Shown piece by piece: positions 31,328 through 40,681 of a stretch of 64,000 bases of DNA (within the stretch, counting starts at the first letter, position 1; each line of letters begins with the position of its first letter). The notes beneath the pieces are model-generated. The model was given only the letters and a program-made list of their open reading frames with translations, had not been told where the DNA came from and searched no databases. The stretch is taken from the NCBI RefSeq assembly GCF_016907555.1, contig NZ_JAFBCE010000001.1, positions 248,001-312,000 on the forward strand, in the 5' to 3' direction. Position numbers and translations under genes: made by a program. Origin of the DNA: Microbacterium laevaniformans. GTDB lineage: Bacteria > Actinomycetota > Actinomycetes > Actinomycetales > Microbacteriaceae.

Positions 31328-33765
31328 GGGTCGTGGCCGGCGCGCTCTACGCGCTCGCCGCCGTGGTGTTGGCCGCCGTCGCGGCGTGGCCCATCTACCG
31401 GTCCGGATCGTTCCTGCTGCTGGTGGCCGCGGCATCCGTGCTCGCCGCGGCCATCGCGGCCCTCGTCGCCTGGCGACGGTGGAGCGGCTGGGCCGCGGCC
31501 GGACTGCTCGCCGGCGCCGTCCTCGTGGCGGGAGTGCCCCTGGCCGTCCCCTCCCGTGCGGGGGCGCCGGCACCGTTCCTCCAGGGACTGGGCGATCTCG
31601 TCACGGGACTGCTGTGGGGCTGGAAGGACCTGCTCACCGTCGACCTGCCGGTCGGGTCGTATCGCAACCTGCTGGTGCCCGCGCTCGTGGTGTTCCTGGT
31701 CGGTACGGCCAGCGTCCTGCTGCTGAGCTGGCGCAGGGACGCGCTCGCCGTGCTCGCCGTGCCCGTCGCGATCGCGATGGCCGGCTTCGGGCTGCTGTTC
31801 GGCAGCACCGAGGTCAGCGCCCCCCTGGTCGTGGGCCCCCTCGTCCTTCCTGCCCCGGTCGAGGCGGCCGTGGGAGCGGGAGTGCTGCTGACCGGCGTGC
31901 TGTGGTTGTCGTGGCGCAGCCGCGCCGCGCGCGTGCAGGCCCTTCGACGAGGGTCGGGCGCGGCTCGCGTGCGAGTGGCCGGCGACGCCGCGCGGGGAGC
32001 GGGCCCGCGACTGCGCCGGCTCGGGCTCGGGTTCGGCATGGTCGCCGTCGCCGCGGCCGTCGCCGTCTCGGTGCCGGCGGTGGCGGTGCCGACGCAGCGC
32101 GACGTGCTGCGCGAGGCGACGGGGCCCCGGCAGGAGATCTCCCGCGCGATCAGCCCGTTGAGCTCGTATCGGACGCTGTTCGCCGACGCGCGCGTCGACG
32201 AAGAACTGTTCCGGGTCACCGGCGACGCTCTTCCCGACCGGGTGCGACTGGCTGTTCTGGACGATTACGACGGCGCGGTCTGGCGCACCGACCCGGCCGG
32301 CGAGCCGTTCGTGCGGCTCGCCGCGGCACGCGTCCTCGGTGAGGGGGCTCCCATCGACGCCGAGGTGACGATCGGCGCGCTGGACGGCATCTGGATGCCG
32401 ACGGCCGGAGCCGTGGCATCCGTCGACTTCGCCGGGCCGCGCGCCGCCGCACTGGCCGACGGCTTCTACGTGAGCGGCGCACGGGAGGCGGCGGTCGAGA
32501 CGGCCCCCTGGAGCGCCGGTGACACCTACCGTCTCCGCGCTGCCGCGCCGGCGGTGAGCGCCCTGTCTTCGGTCACTGCTCCCGGTGGGCAGGCGGGAGT
32601 GTCGGTGACCGCCGCCGACGGCAGCGAACTCGTGGCACCGGCGAGCCTGCGCACCTGGGTGCAGCAGCATGCCGTCGGCACGGGCGGGGCGGCTCTGGAC
32701 GGCCTGGTCACGCTGCTGCGCTCCCGCGGCTACCTGAGCCACGCGCTGCGCCCGCCCGCTGTCGGCGCCGCCTGGATGCAGCAGCTCGGGGCGGGCTACA
32801 CCTTCGCACCGAGCGCGTCGGGACACTCGCTGGCGCGCATCGACGCCATGTTCACGGCGCTGCTGGCCCGCGAGGCCGACCCCGCCGCCGTCGCCGCGGA
32901 CGACCTCGTGGCCGCCGTCGGCGACGACGAGCAGTTCTCGGCCGCCGTCGCCCTCATCGCCCGTGAGCTGGGCTTTCCGGCGCGGGTGGTCGTCGGCACG
33001 CGCCTCACGTCGAGCGACCCGGATGCCGCGACCTGCGCCGGCGGGGTGTGTCGCGCCGGCGACGTCTCGGCGTGGGTGGAGGTGCGCGTCGCGTCGGGGG
33101 ACTGGATCCCGGTCGACGTCACCCCCCAGCACGTGCGCCCGCCGCGCACCGAGCGCACCGAGCAGCCCGACCCCCAGATCGCCACCTCGGTGCGCCCCGA
33201 CGGGGTCGACGAGGTGCAGCCCCAGCGTCCCGCGCAGGAAGACAGTGCCGCGCCGACCGACCGCTCCGACCCTCTCGACCTGCGCTGGCTGTGGACGACG
33301 CTGGGCATAACGGGAGGTGTCCTGGCGGTTCTGCTCGTGCTCGCCGGTCCGTTCGCGGCGATCGTGATCGCCAAGGCGCTGCGGCGGCGCCGGCGGCGGC
33401 GCCAGGACCGTCCCGCCGACGCGATCGCCGGGGGGTGGGACGAGTACCTCGATGTCGCGGTCGACGCCGGTCGCCGCCCGCCACCGGCCGCCACGCGTTC
33501 CGAGATCGCACAGGCGCTCGCGCGTCCGGCGGCGGGCACGCTGGCGCGCACCGCCGACGAAGCGGTGTTCTCCGCCCGCCCGATGGCCCCCGACGAGGCC
33601 GATGAGTTCTGGCGGATCGTCGAGGACGAGCGTGCTGCGCTCACGACGAGCAGGTGGCGCCGGCTGCGTGCAGCCGTATCGTTGAGATCGTTCGTCCCGC
33701 GATCGTTCCGGTCACACTTCGAGAGGGGGAGCCGCGCGGCCTCGCGCCCGCGGCGCACCGCATGA
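31324..33765 (+). CDS. TgpA-like transglutaminase-fold membrane protein, catalytic Cys and His lost
   Basis: Protein of 813 residues. About seven membrane segments (1-260) resemble the TgpA N-terminal domain. An extracytoplasmic part follows (about 265-650), then one more membrane helix (about 656-682) and a cytoplasmic tail rich in arginine. The transglutaminase core is recognisable (AVALIARELGFPARVVVG ... WIPVDVTPQ). The catalytic cysteine position in the usual G-D-C-E-Q-F is D535 (GDDEQFS), and the usual D-A-H-A-W histidine is S582 (DVSAWVEV). Only the aspartate, D598, remains. It is therefore probably a binding or structural module rather than an enzyme. I chose GTG 31324 because of the 4-base overlap with the DUF58 stop and the membrane segment that starts there. 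Confidence 0.88.
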   Translation: MRVVAGALYALAAVVLAAVAAWPIYRSGSFLLLVAAASVLAAAIAALVAWRRWSGWAAAGLLAGAVLVAGVPLAVPSRAGAPAPFLQGLGDLVTGLLWGWKDLLTVDLPVGSYRNLLVPALVVFLVGTASVLLLSWRRDALAVLAVPVAIAMAGFGLLFGSTEVSAPLVVGPLVLPAPVEAAVGAGVLLTGVLWLSWRSRAARVQALRRGSGAARVRVAGDAARGAGPRLRRLGLGFGMVAVAAAVAVSVPAVAVPTQRDVLREATGPRQEISRAISPLSSYRTLFADARVDEELFRVTGDALPDRVRLAVLDDYDGAVWRTDPAGEPFVRLAAARVLGEGAPIDAEVTIGALDGIWMPTAGAVASVDFAGPRAAALADGFYVSGAREAAVETAPWSAGDTYRLRAAAPAVSALSSVTAPGGQAGVSVTAADGSELVAPASLRTWVQQHAVGTGGAALDGLVTLLRSRGYLSHALRPPAVGAAWMQQLGAGYTFAPSASGHSLARIDAMFTALLAREADPAAVAADDLVAAVGDDEQFSAAVALIARELGFPARVVVGTRLTSSDPDAATCAGGVCRAGDVSAWVEVRVASGDWIPVDVTPQHVRPPRTERTEQPDPQIATSVRPDGVDEVQPQRPAQEDSAAPTDRSDPLDLRWLWTTLGITGGVLAVLLVLAGPFAAIVIAKALRRRRRRRQDRPADAIAGGWDEYLDVAVDAGRRPPPAATRSEIAQALARPAAGTLARTADEAVFSARPMAPDEADEFWRIVEDERAALTTSRWRRLRAAVSLRSFVPRSFRSHFERGSRAASRPRRTA

Positions 33766-35537
33766 ACGCACCCATCGGCGACTCCGTCGGCGCTCTGCTG
33801 GGCCTCGTCGCCCTCGCGGCGGGCCTCGCCCTGTACGTCTGGACCGCCCTGGCCCTGGCCGCGATGTTCCGCAAGATGGGCGAGGCCCCCTACAAGGGGT
33901 GGGTGCCCGTCCTCAACGTCGCCACCGTGCTCGGGTGGGGAGGGTTCAGTCCGTGGCTCATCCTGATCGGTCTGTTTCCGGTGCTCGGGCCGATCGCGCT
34001 GTGGGTGCTGGTGATCATCTCGGCTCACCGGATCAATCCGGGCTTCGGATACGGCGGTGGCATGACCGTCCTCGCGGCGGTGCTGTTCGTCGTCTGGGCG
34101 AGCATCCTCGGTTTCGGACCCTCGCGGTGGCTCGGCGCGCGCGCGAGCGGCGCGGCGGCGGCCTCGCGCGAGCAGCCCCGCGCGAGCCTCGGGGGAGTGT
34201 TCGCCGACCTGGCGCCGACCCCGCAGGAGGCCGCGGTCGTGTCTGAGCTGCCTCCGGGGCCGGCGCCCCTGGCGGCAGCGCCCGACGCGGCCGCGCCCGC
34301 CGGGCGCTCCGAGGGGGCGCGCGAGGACGACGACGACCTGGCACGGCTCTTCGCGCCCCCGGAGGCCGCCGCCGCGCCGGCGTGGACACCGCCGGAGACG
34401 ACGGTGCCGCCCTCGCCCGCGTCGCCCGCAGCCGCACCGCCCGCAGCGCCGCCCTCCGCAGACGCGGTCCCCACCGCGCGCGCCGCGGGAGCCGTCGACG
34501 CCGATGCGCTCGATGATCCTGCCGCGTCGCCGTCGCCGTCGCCGTCGCCGGCCGCCGTGGTCCGCCCGCCGGCGCCGGCGCCCGTGTCGGCATCCGCCGC
34601 CGTCCGCGCCGGAGAAGCCGTCGACGACGACGCGGCCTGGCCATCGGAGATCGACGACGTCTCGGCGATCGCGCCGTCCCCGTTCCCGCCCAGCTCGGGC
34701 GCCGGCTGGCGCCACGCCATGCCGCCGGTCACCGACGATGCGCCCATCGACTTCGTGCCGGGCCGCCGCAGCACCGCGCTGCCGTCGCCGCACGACGCCG
34801 CCGAGGCGACGGGGGCCGAGGCACCCGCGCCGCGGGTGTCCGCCGCCGCAGCGGCGGCGCGCGCCTCGCATGGCCCCTCGGCCGACACGGCCTCGGACAT
34901 CCCTGTCTCCGCGGCACCCGGGTCCGCGCCCGCCCCCGCAGCGGACCCCGCCCCCGCGCCCGAGGTCACGCCCGACGCGGCGGAGCCGCCGCTGCGCCGC
35001 GCGCGACCGTGGCCGGCGTTCGCGGTCGCTCCGAACGAGCCCGACGGCTTCCCGGAGCTGTCGGGCGAGGTGTCGGCGGTCATCGGCTCTCCGGCTGCGG
35101 GATCGCCGCGTTCGGCCGCGGGCGCGGTCGCCGCCCAGCACCTCCGCGGCGAGAGCGCCGACGACGACATCGACCAGACGGTCATCACGCGGCGGGTTCG
35201 CGCGGCGGTGTGGCAGCTCGTCCCGGCATCCGGTGCGCCGGTCGCGATCACGGCAGACGTCGTCATCCTCGGGCGCCGCCCGGCCGCCGACGCGGCCTTC
35301 CCGAAGGCCCAGCTCATCGCCGTTGCCGGCGAGGCCCTCACCGTGTCCAAGACCCACGCCCGTCTCGAACGGCACGACGAGGTCTGGACGATCACCGATC
35401 TGGCCTCGACGAACGGGGTGCTCGTTCGCACCTTCATGGGCGAGGAGGTCGAGGTGGAGCCGGGCTCGAAGATCGACGCGGGGGAGCGGTTCTTCCTCGG
35501 CGACGAGGAGTTCCACCTCGCGCGCATCGAACGCTGA
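33762..35537 (+). CDS. Membrane FHA-domain protein with GarA-like phosphothreonine motif
   Basis: Protein of 591 residues. Three membrane segments (about 10-32, 64-90 and 100-120), with 'MFRKMGEAPYKGWVPVLN' between the first two, resemble DUF5684. A 300-residue linker of Ala, Pro and acidic residues follows. The C-terminal FHA domain (about 500-590) has the phosphothreonine-binding residues GRR (504-506), S529-K-T-H532 and S549-T-N-G. About 30 residues before it, DDDIDQTVITRR (T473, T476) resembles the kinase-target motif of GarA and FhaB. Phosphorylation by the cluster's kinase could let the FHA domain fold onto its own tail or bind a partner. ATGA overlap couples it to the upstream gene. 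Confidence 0.92.
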   Translation: MNAPIGDSVGALLGLVALAAGLALYVWTALALAAMFRKMGEAPYKGWVPVLNVATVLGWGGFSPWLILIGLFPVLGPIALWVLVIISAHRINPGFGYGGGMTVLAAVLFVVWASILGFGPSRWLGARASGAAAASREQPRASLGGVFADLAPTPQEAAVVSELPPGPAPLAAAPDAAAPAGRSEGAREDDDDLARLFAPPEAAAAPAWTPPETTVPPSPASPAAAPPAAPPSADAVPTARAAGAVDADALDDPAASPSPSPSPAAVVRPPAPAPVSASAAVRAGEAVDDDAAWPSEIDDVSAIAPSPFPPSSGAGWRHAMPPVTDDAPIDFVPGRRSTALPSPHDAAEATGAEAPAPRVSAAAAAARASHGPSADTASDIPVSAAPGSAPAPAADPAPAPEVTPDAAEPPLRRARPWPAFAVAPNEPDGFPELSGEVSAVIGSPAAGSPRSAAGAVAAQHLRGESADDDIDQTVITRRVRAAVWQLVPASGAPVAITADVVILGRRPAADAAFPKAQLIAVAGEALTVSKTHARLERHDEVWTITDLASTNGVLVRTFMGEEVEVEPGSKIDAGERFFLGDEEFHLARIER

Positions 35538-35578
35538 GACGAGCGTCGCGAGAGCAGAGCGCGACTCACCGGGCGCGT

Positions 35579-35607
35579 TTGCCCGAGTTCGTCATACGGC
35601 GTAGTAT
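35579..35607 (+). promoter_or_regulatory. Promoter of the str operon (rpsL)
   Basis: TTGCCC (35579-35584), 17-base spacer, TAGTAT (35602-35607). Transcription should start near 35614, giving a leader of about 215 bases (to 35829). I see no open frame in the leader. The stretch 35538-35578 holds only a weak GTCGCG/CGCGAC hairpin after the FHA gene. Confidence 0.75.
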
Positions 35608-35829
35608 TGACCGGGTGTGCGTATACGCGCGCCGTCCGCCGTGCCACGGCATCCGGACGGGGTTCGGCACACGATCGGGACCGGTCTGCGAACAGGCCGC
35701 CCCCACGGCATATCCACCACCCAATGCTCGGCATCCGCCGCGCCGGTGGATCTGTGGTGAAGCCACCATCGCTGTCACCGTGCAGCACCTGTGCAGGCGA
35801 GAGCCGGCACAGCTTTACAAGGAGAGAAC

Positions 35830-36198
<369 letters not shown>

Positions 36199-36203
36199 GT
36201 CCG

Positions 36204-36674
36204 ATGCCTCGCAAGGGACCCGCACCCCGCCGCGTCGTCGTCAACGACCCGGTCTACGGTGCTCCGATCGTCACCCAGCTGGTGAACAAGATCCTCGTCG
36301 ACGGCAAGAAGTCGCTGGCCGAGTCGATCGTCTACAACGCCCTCAAGGGCGTCGAGGCGAAGAACGGCCAGGATGCCGTCGCAACGCTCAAGAAGGCGCT
36401 CGACAACGTCCGCCCCACCCTCGAGGTCAAGAGCCGCCGCGTCGGTGGCTCGACCTACCAGGTGCCGGTCGAGGTCAAGCCGCACCGCGCGAACACGCTC
36501 GCGCTGCGCTGGCTCGTCAGCTACGCGAAGGGTCGTCGTGAGAAGACGATGACCGAGCGTCTGCAGAACGAGATCCTCGACGCCTCGAACGGCCTGGGTG
36601 CCGCGGTCAAGCGCCGCGAAGACACCCACAAGATGGCCGAGTCGAACCGCGCCTTCGCGCACTACCGCTGGTAA
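36204..36674 (+). CDS. rpsG: 30S ribosomal protein S7
   Basis: S7, 156 residues, nucleates assembly of the 30S head. The sequence is typical ([43 protein letters not shown]) and ends HYRW. It follows rpsL by 5 bases. A strong hairpin separates it from fusA. Confidence 0.98.
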   Translation: MPRKGPAPRRVVVNDPVYGAPIVTQLVNKILVDGKKSLAESIVYNALKGVEAKNGQDAVATLKKALDNVRPTLEVKSRRVGGSTYQVPVEVKPHRANTLALRWLVSYAKGRREKTMTERLQNEILDASNGLGAAVKRREDTHKMAESNRAFAHYRW

Positions 36675-36687
36675 CCAGCGGCGATTC

Positions 36688-36721
36688 GGTGGCCGGCCGG
36701 GTACGCACCCGGCTGGCCACC
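36688..36721 (+). other. Strong hairpin between rpsG and fusA
   Basis: GGTGGCC-g-GCCGGGT pairs with ACCCGGC-t-GGCCACC around a 4-base loop. There is no T-tract, so it is more likely an RNA processing or attenuation structure than a full terminator. Confidence 0.6.
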
Positions 36722-36757
36722 CCACGACATCCGTCACACCACACGTAAGGACACCCC

Positions 36758-38872
36758 GTGGCACAAGAAGTGCTCACCGACCTCAACAAGGTCCGCAACA
36801 TCGGCATCATGGCGCACATCGATGCCGGCAAGACGACGACGACCGAGCGCATCCTGTTCTACACGGGTGTCAACCACAAGCTGGGCGAGACCCACGACGG
36901 CGCCTCGACCACCGACTGGATGGAGCAGGAGAAGGAGCGCGGCATCACGATCACGTCCGCCGCCGTGACCTGCTTCTGGAACAAGCACCAGATCAACATC
37001 ATCGACACCCCCGGACACGTGGACTTCACGGTCGAGGTCGAGCGCTCGCTGCGCGTCCTCGACGGCGCCGTGGCCGTGTTCGACGGCAAGGAGGGCGTCG
37101 AGCCCCAGTCCGAGACGGTGTGGCGCCAGGCCGACAAGTACGACGTGCCCCGCATCTGCTTCGTCAACAAGATGGACAAGCTGGGCGCCGACTTCTACTT
37201 CACCGTCGACACGATCGTGAACCGCCTGGGCGCCAAGCCCCTCGTGCTTCAGCTTCCGATCGGCGCCGAGAACGACTTCCTGGGTGTCATCGACCTCGTC
37301 GAGATGCGCGCACTGGTGTGGCCCGGCGACGCCAAGGGCGATGTGACCATGGGCGCCAAGTACGAGGTCCAGGAGATCCCGGCCGACCTCGCCGACCGTG
37401 CTGCCGAGTACCGCGAGAAGCTGCTCGAGACGGTCGCCGAGTCCGACGAGGCGCTGCTGGAGAAGTACTTCGGTGGCGAGGAGCTCACGCTCGCCGAGAT
37501 CAAGGGCGCCATCCGCAAGCTCACCGTCGCCGGCGAGCTGTACCCGGTGCTCTGTGGCTCGGCGTTCAAGAACCGCGGCGTGCAGCCGATGCTCGACGCG
37601 GTCGTGGACTACCTGCCCTCGCCCCTGGACGTGCCCGCCATCGAGGCGCACGACCCCAAGGACGAAGAGAAGATCATCGAGCGTCACCCCGACGCCAACG
37701 ACCCGTTCGCGGCGCTCGCCTTCAAGGTCGCCGTGCACCCGTTCTTCGGTCGCCTGACCTACATCCGCGTCTACTCGGGTCACCTCGACTCGGGCGCGCA
37801 GGTCATCAACTCGACCAAGGGCAAGAAGGAGCGCATCGGGAAGATTTTCCAGATGCACGCCAACAAGGAGAACCCGGTCGACTCGGTCACCGCGGGCAAC
37901 ATCTACGCCGTGATCGGCCTGAAGGACACCACCACCGGTGACACCCTCGCCGACCCGAACGAGCCCGTCGTCCTCGAGTCGATGACCTTCCCCGAGCCCG
38001 TCATCGAGGTCGCCATCGAGCCGAAGACCAAGGCCGACCAGGAGAAGCTGGGCACCGCGATCCAGAAGCTGGCCGAAGAGGACCCGACCTTCCGCACCGA
38101 GCTCAACCCCGAGACCGGTCAGACGGTCATCAAGGGCATGGGCGAGCTGCACCTCGACATCCTCGTCGACCGCATGAAGCGCGAGTTCAAGGTCGAGGCC
38201 AACGTCGGAAAGCCGCAGGTGGCGTACCGCGAGACGATCAAGAAGGCCGTCGAGCGTCACGACTACACCCACAAGAAGCAGACCGGTGGTTCGGGTCAGT
38301 TCGCGAAGATCCAGTTCGCGCTCGAGCCGCTCGAGGTCACGGCCGACAAGACGTACGAGTTCGAGAACAAGGTCACCGGTGGCCGTATCCCGCGCGAGTA
38401 CATCGAGCCGACCAACCAGGGCTTCCAGGACGCGATGAACGTGGGTGTCCTCGCCGGCTACCCCGTCGTCGGTGTCAAGGCGATCCTGCTCGACGGTGCC
38501 TCGCACGACGTCGACTCGTCCGAGATGGCGTTCAAGATCGCCGGTTCCATGGGCTTCAAGGAGGCCATCCGCAAGGCGAACCCCGCCATCCTCGAGCCGC
38601 TCATGGCGGTCGAGGTGCGCACGCCCGAGGAGTACATGGGCGACGTCATCGGCGACCTGAACTCGCGTCGTGGCCAGATCCAGTCGATGGAGGACGGGTC
38701 GGGCATCAAGATCGTGCGCGCCCTCGTCCCGCTGTCGGAGATGTTCGGCTACATCGGCGACCTGCGCTCGAAGACCTCGGGTCGGGCCGTGTACTCGATG
38801 GAGTTCGACTCGTACGCGGAGGTCCCCAAGGCCGTCGCCGACGAGATCGTCCAGAAGAACAAGGGCGAGTAA
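36758..38872 (+). CDS. fusA: Elongation factor G
   Basis: EF-G of 704 residues, full length, drives translocation on the ribosome by GTP hydrolysis. It has the P-loop [14 protein letters not shown], switch [17 protein letters not shown] for guanine recognition and the C-terminal domain with [16 protein letters not shown]-type sequence (seen as [17 protein letters not shown]). GTG start 36758 with AAGGA upstream. Third gene of the str operon. Confidence 0.98.
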   Translation: MAQEVLTDLNKVRNIGIMAHIDAGKTTTTERILFYTGVNHKLGETHDGASTTDWMEQEKERGITITSAAVTCFWNKHQINIIDTPGHVDFTVEVERSLRVLDGAVAVFDGKEGVEPQSETVWRQADKYDVPRICFVNKMDKLGADFYFTVDTIVNRLGAKPLVLQLPIGAENDFLGVIDLVEMRALVWPGDAKGDVTMGAKYEVQEIPADLADRAAEYREKLLETVAESDEALLEKYFGGEELTLAEIKGAIRKLTVAGELYPVLCGSAFKNRGVQPMLDAVVDYLPSPLDVPAIEAHDPKDEEKIIERHPDANDPFAALAFKVAVHPFFGRLTYIRVYSGHLDSGAQVINSTKGKKERIGKIFQMHANKENPVDSVTAGNIYAVIGLKDTTTGDTLADPNEPVVLESMTFPEPVIEVAIEPKTKADQEKLGTAIQKLAEEDPTFRTELNPETGQTVIKGMGELHLDILVDRMKREFKVEANVGKPQVAYRETIKKAVERHDYTHKKQTGGSGQFAKIQFALEPLEVTADKTYEFENKVTGGRIPREYIEPTNQGFQDAMNVGVLAGYPVVGVKAILLDGASHDVDSSEMAFKIAGSMGFKEAIRKANPAILEPLMAVEVRTPEEYMGDVIGDLNSRRGQIQSMEDGSGIKIVRALVPLSEMFGYIGDLRSKTSGRAVYSMEFDSYAEVPKAVADEIVQKNKGE

Positions 38873-38893
38873 CCACCCGCCCGGTCGTTGAGC

Positions 38894-38911
38894 GAGGCCC
38901 GCAGGGCCGAG
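38894..38911. repeat. Dispersed 18-bp intergenic repeat, copy 1
   Basis: GAGGCCCGCAGGGCCGAG, identical to 55487-55504. Here it lies inside gttgagc...gtcgaaac, a pattern I associate with intergenic repeats of high-GC actinobacteria. It is self-complementary (GGCCC-gca-GGGCC) and sits between fusA and the tuf promoter. Confidence 0.65.
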
Positions 38912-38949
38912 TCGAAACGCCGCACAAACTGAATACAGACCCAGTCGTC

Positions 38950-38998
38950 TAGACTGACACCCATCCCCGTAGAGCACCGGTCGCAATCCAGCGACCGG
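38950..38998 (+). promoter_or_regulatory. tuf −10 box and leader hairpin
   Basis: TAGACT (38950-38955) is a good −10 box with only a weak −35 (ACTGAA-like) upstream. The transcript would start near 38962. Its leader forms CCGGTCGC-aatcca-GCGACCGG (38977-38998) before the GGAGG ribosome-binding site at 39021. tuf therefore has its own promoter besides str read-through. Confidence 0.7.
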
Positions 38999-39030
38999 AA
39001 CCTCTACATGAACGTCCTGAGGAGGACCCA

Positions 39031-40224
39031 GTGGCCAAGGCCAAGTTCGAGCGGACCAAGCCGCACGTCAACATCGGAACGATCGGTCACGTCGACCACG
39101 GCAAGACCACGCTCACCGCTGCGATCTCGAAGGTGCTCGCCGACAAGTACCCGTCGGCGACCAACGTGCAGCGTGACTTCGCGTCGATCGACTCGGCTCC
39201 CGAAGAGCGTCAGCGTGGTATCACGATCAACATCTCGCACGTCGAGTATGAGACCCCGAAGCGCCACTACGCGCACGTCGACGCGCCCGGCCACGCCGAC
39301 TACATCAAGAACATGATCACCGGTGCCGCTCAGATGGACGGCGCGATCCTCGTGGTCGCCGCCACCGACGGCCCGATGGCGCAGACGCGCGAGCACGTGC
39401 TGCTCGCCAAGCAGGTCGGCGTGCCCTACCTGCTCGTGGCGCTCAACAAGAGCGACATGGTCGACGACGAGGAGATCCTGGAGCTCGTCGAGCTCGAGGT
39501 CCGTGAGCTGCTCAGCTCGCAGGACTTCGACGGCGACAACGCCCCGGTCGTTCGAGTCTCGGGCCTGAAGGCTCTCGAGGGCGACGAGAAGTGGGTCGAG
39601 TCGATCGTCGAGCTGATGAACGCCGTCGACGAGTCCATCCCGGACCCGGTGCGCGACAAGGACAAGCCCTTCCTCATGCCCATCGAGGACGTCTTCACGA
39701 TCACCGGTCGTGGCACGGTCGTCACGGGCCGCGCCGAGCGTGGCACGCTGGCCATCAACTCCGAGGTCGAGATCGTCGGCATCCGCCCGACGCAGAAGAC
39801 GATCGTCACCGGTATCGAGATGTTCCACAAGCAGCTCGACGAGGCCTGGGCCGGCGAGAACTGTGGTCTGCTGCTTCGCGGCACCAAGCGTGACGACGTC
39901 GAGCGTGGTCAGGTCGTCGCCAAGCCGGGTTCGGTCACGCCGCACACCGACTTCGAGGGCACCGCGTACATCCTCTCCAAGGAGGAGGGTGGCCGTCACA
40001 ACCCGTTCTTCACGAACTACCGCCCGCAGTTCTACTTCCGCACCACCGACGTCACCGGCGTCATCACGCTGCCCGAGGGCACCGAGATGGTCATGCCCGG
40101 CGACACCACGGAGATGACGGTCGAGCTCATCCAGCCGATCGCCATGGAAGAGGGCCTCGGCTTCGCGATCCGTGAGGGTGGCCGCACCGTCGGTGCCGGT
40201 ACCGTCACGAAGATCCTGAAGTAA
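39031..40224 (+). CDS. tuf: Elongation factor Tu
   Basis: EF-Tu of 397 residues, delivers aminoacyl-tRNA to the ribosome. Typical motifs are [11 protein letters not shown] (P-loop), RGITIN (switch I), DAPGHADY (switch II) and NKSDMVDD. Domains 2 and 3 are complete, ending [13 protein letters not shown] start 39031 with GGAGG 5 bases upstream. One tuf gene is seen in the window. Confidence 0.98.
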   Translation: MAKAKFERTKPHVNIGTIGHVDHGKTTLTAAISKVLADKYPSATNVQRDFASIDSAPEERQRGITINISHVEYETPKRHYAHVDAPGHADYIKNMITGAAQMDGAILVVAATDGPMAQTREHVLLAKQVGVPYLLVALNKSDMVDDEEILELVELEVRELLSSQDFDGDNAPVVRVSGLKALEGDEKWVESIVELMNAVDESIPDPVRDKDKPFLMPIEDVFTITGRGTVVTGRAERGTLAINSEVEIVGIRPTQKTIVTGIEMFHKQLDEAWAGENCGLLLRGTKRDDVERGQVVAKPGSVTPHTDFEGTAYILSKEEGGRHNPFFTNYRPQFYFRTTDVTGVITLPEGTEMVMPGDTTEMTVELIQPIAMEEGLGFAIREGGRTVGAGTVTKILK

Positions 40225-40239
40225 GCACTTCACACCCTC

Positions 40240-40274
40240 GATGCCCCCGGGAGCCACGTGCTCCCGGGGGCATC
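40240..40274 (+). terminator. Terminator-like hairpin after tuf
   Basis: A perfect 15-bp stem (GATGCCCCCGGGAGC with its complement) and a 5-base loop, 15 bases after the tuf stop. It lacks a clear T-tract, as many actinobacterial terminators do. Confidence 0.75.
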
Positions 40275-40376
40275 GTCGTCTCCGCGGGGGCACGCCTCTA
40301 GGCAGCAGGCGCCGGCGTCGCCAGAATGTCCTCAGTGCGCTCCGCACGACATCGATCGAACAGGAGGGGGACGGCC

Positions 40377-40589
40377 ATGGGGCTGGATGACATCGTGAAT
40401 CAAGGCAAGCAGTTCCTGGAGCAGAACAAGGACAAGATCGACGAGGTGATCCACTCGGACAAGGCCGAGGAGGTCAGCGACAGCGTCCTCGACGTGGCCG
40501 CCGACGTCGTGAAGAAGGTCGCGCCAGACCAGTTCGACGCGAAGGTCGGCGAGGTCCGCGACCAGGTCGACGGCGCGATCGGCACGTGA
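40377..40589 (+). CDS. Small helical protein, Rv0909/MT0933-like antitoxin family candidate
   Basis: Protein of 70 residues, highly charged and helical: MGLDDIVNQGKQFLEQNKDK, 'SDSVLDVAADVVKKVAPDQFDAKVGEVRDQVDGAIGT'. Length, the 'MG-[LF]-x-D' start and the Lys/Asp-rich helices resemble the MT0933/Rv0909-type putative antitoxins that occur alone in actinobacteria. AGGAGG lies 9 bases before the ATG. No toxin gene is adjacent, so a TA role is doubtful. It could equally be a small stress protein. Confidence 0.7.
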   Translation: MGLDDIVNQGKQFLEQNKDKIDEVIHSDKAEEVSDSVLDVAADVVKKVAPDQFDAKVGEVRDQVDGAIGT

Positions 40590-40646
40590 GCTGCGAGCGG
40601 GTCCGACGGGGCGTCGCACCGTGTCGAAAACGAGATCAAAACCGGC

Positions 40647-40675
40647 TTGACGCTGGGTCGTGCACCCTCTAGCGT
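40647..40675 (+). promoter_or_regulatory. Strong sigma-70-type promoter of an orphan transcript
   Basis: TTGACG (40647-40652), exactly 17 bases, TAGCGT (40670-40675), with A-rich sequence just upstream (cgaaaacgagatcaaaacc). It is the best −35/−10 pair in the window. The predicted start is near 40682. Confidence 0.8.
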
Positions 40676-40681
40676 CAGCAG

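Noticed and set aside
40377-40589. A toxin-antitoxin pair around the 70-residue protein
   Set aside because: It resembles a putative antitoxin family, but no toxin-like gene is adjacent. tuf lies upstream and a non-coding stretch downstream.
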